This document shows, piece after piece, positions 6,430-6,967 of a DNA stretch of 6,967 nt (position 1 is its first letter; each line of letters starts with the position of its first letter). A program made the position numbers and the translations under genes. This DNA comes from Oligoflexales bacterium. Lineage in GTDB: Bacteria > Bdellovibrionota_B > Oligoflexia > Oligoflexales > CACXFL01. The notes below the pieces were generated by a model that was given only the letters and a program-made list of their open reading frames with translations, did no database searches and was not told the DNA's origin. The DNA is taken from positions 1 to 6,967 of the forward strand of contig JANQHA010000568.1 in assembly GCA_028282865.1 (NCBI GenBank), in the 5' to 3' direction.

Positions 6430-6967
6430 GTGAGCTACTTTGAAGTTTTAAAAAAATATGGGATTGGGCTTACCGGGGGAATCGCTACCGGCAAATCTAC
6501 AGTTGCCCAGATTCTCCGAGACCTGGGCTATCATGTGGTAGACGCCGATAAACTGGCCAAGGAGGCGGTGGCACCTGGCAGTAGAGGGCTAGCTGAAGTA
6601 GTAGATAAATTTGGTGCCTCAATTCTTACAGAGAAAGGTCATTTAGACAGAAAAAAAATGGCTGATTTGATTTTTGAAGATCACGACAAAAAAAGTCTAC
6701 TTGAATCTATACTGCACCCCATTATTTTTGATTTACTAATTAAAAATCTCGAAGAGCACGGCATCATTGACGACACTAAATTCTGGTTTTACGAGGCGAG
6801 TCTTCTTATCGAGACCGGGACGTTTAGCCGCTATAAGGAGGTTTGGTGTACTTACTGCCCATCTGGAGAACAACTGCGCCGTCTATGTAAGCGTGATAAA
6901 ATTGACCAGCAACAGGCAAAAAAAATTATCGCCAGTCAGTTAAGCGCCAAAGAGAAGGCTACTCGAT
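6430..6967 (+). CDS. coaE: Dephospho-CoA kinase, 3' end cut by window edge
   Basis: The 179 visible residues have no stop codon before the window ends; the family is usually about 200 residues long, so only a short C-terminal piece is missing. The P-loop is GGIATGKST (G16 to T24). It is followed by the family's VVDADKLA (D38, D40), the substrate-region LESILHPII, FYEASLLIETG, and near the end RLCKRDKID and AKKIIASQLSAKEKATR, all typical of CoaE. The enzyme phosphorylates the 3'-hydroxyl of the ribose of dephospho-CoA with ATP, the last step of coenzyme A synthesis, in the cytoplasm. The GTG start gives a short leader (MSYFEVLKKYGIGLTGG) before the P-loop strand, as expected. It directly abuts the preceding TPR-PEGA gene and probably shares its transcript, although a promoter inside that gene cannot be excluded. 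Confidence 0.95.
   Translation, partial: MSYFEVLKKYGIGLTGGIATGKSTVAQILRDLGYHVVDADKLAKEAVAPGSRGLAEVVDKFGASILTEKGHLDRKKMADLIFEDHDKKSLLESILHPIIFDLLIKNLEEHGIIDDTKFWFYEASLLIETGTFSRYKEVWCTYCPSGEQLRRLCKRDKIDQQQAKKIIASQLSAKEKATR

Noticed and set aside
6450..6456. A-AAA-AAA slippery heptamer in coaE as a programmed frameshift site
   Set aside because: It falls at codons 7-9, the zero frame encodes intact CoaE through the window, and no stimulatory structure or useful alternative frame product was seen.

Overview
The window reads as chromosomal DNA from a Gram-negative bacterium, most likely a predatory or deltaproteobacteria-like lineage (Bdellovibrionota, Oligoflexia or Myxococcota type). This placement is an inference. 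It rests on a PknB-type Ser/Thr kinase with a periplasmic PEGA domain, a TPR-PEGA envelope protein, a PilZ c-di-GMP receptor, a eukaryote-like cN-II type 5'-nucleotidase and an outer-membrane barrel fragment. The DNA is moderately AT-rich. All six genes are on the + strand, and coding density is almost complete.

The left block (1-2350) looks like the end of one transcription unit. It holds the 3' end of a probable outer-membrane beta-barrel gene (1-291). One base later comes a YcgR-like PilZ protein with both c-di-GMP-binding motifs (293-886). After a 15-base gap comes a complete HAD-superfamily 5'-nucleotidase of the cytosolic purine nucleotidase family (902-2350).

The only real intergenic gap (2351-2487, 137 bases) contains a long imperfect hairpin without a T-tract, a weak promoter-like sequence, and a Shine-Dalgarno for the next gene.

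The right block (2488 to the window end) is a second tightly packed unit. A transmembrane Ser/Thr kinase (2488-4428) is followed after 3 bases by a secreted TPR-PEGA protein with a two-helix membrane domain and extreme low-complexity segments (4432-6429). This abuts, with no gap, the start of dephospho-CoA kinase coaE (6430-6967, cut by the window edge). The kinase and the second protein both carry a PEGA domain next to a Lys/Pro-rich linker. The kinase linker is strongly basic and the partner ends in a strongly acidic tail, so the two may form an envelope-sensing pair. That pairing is a hypothesis from gene order and composition, not something the sequence proves.

No RNA genes, insertion sequences, CRISPR arrays or attachment sites were recognised, and no gene-free stretch exceeds 300 bases.
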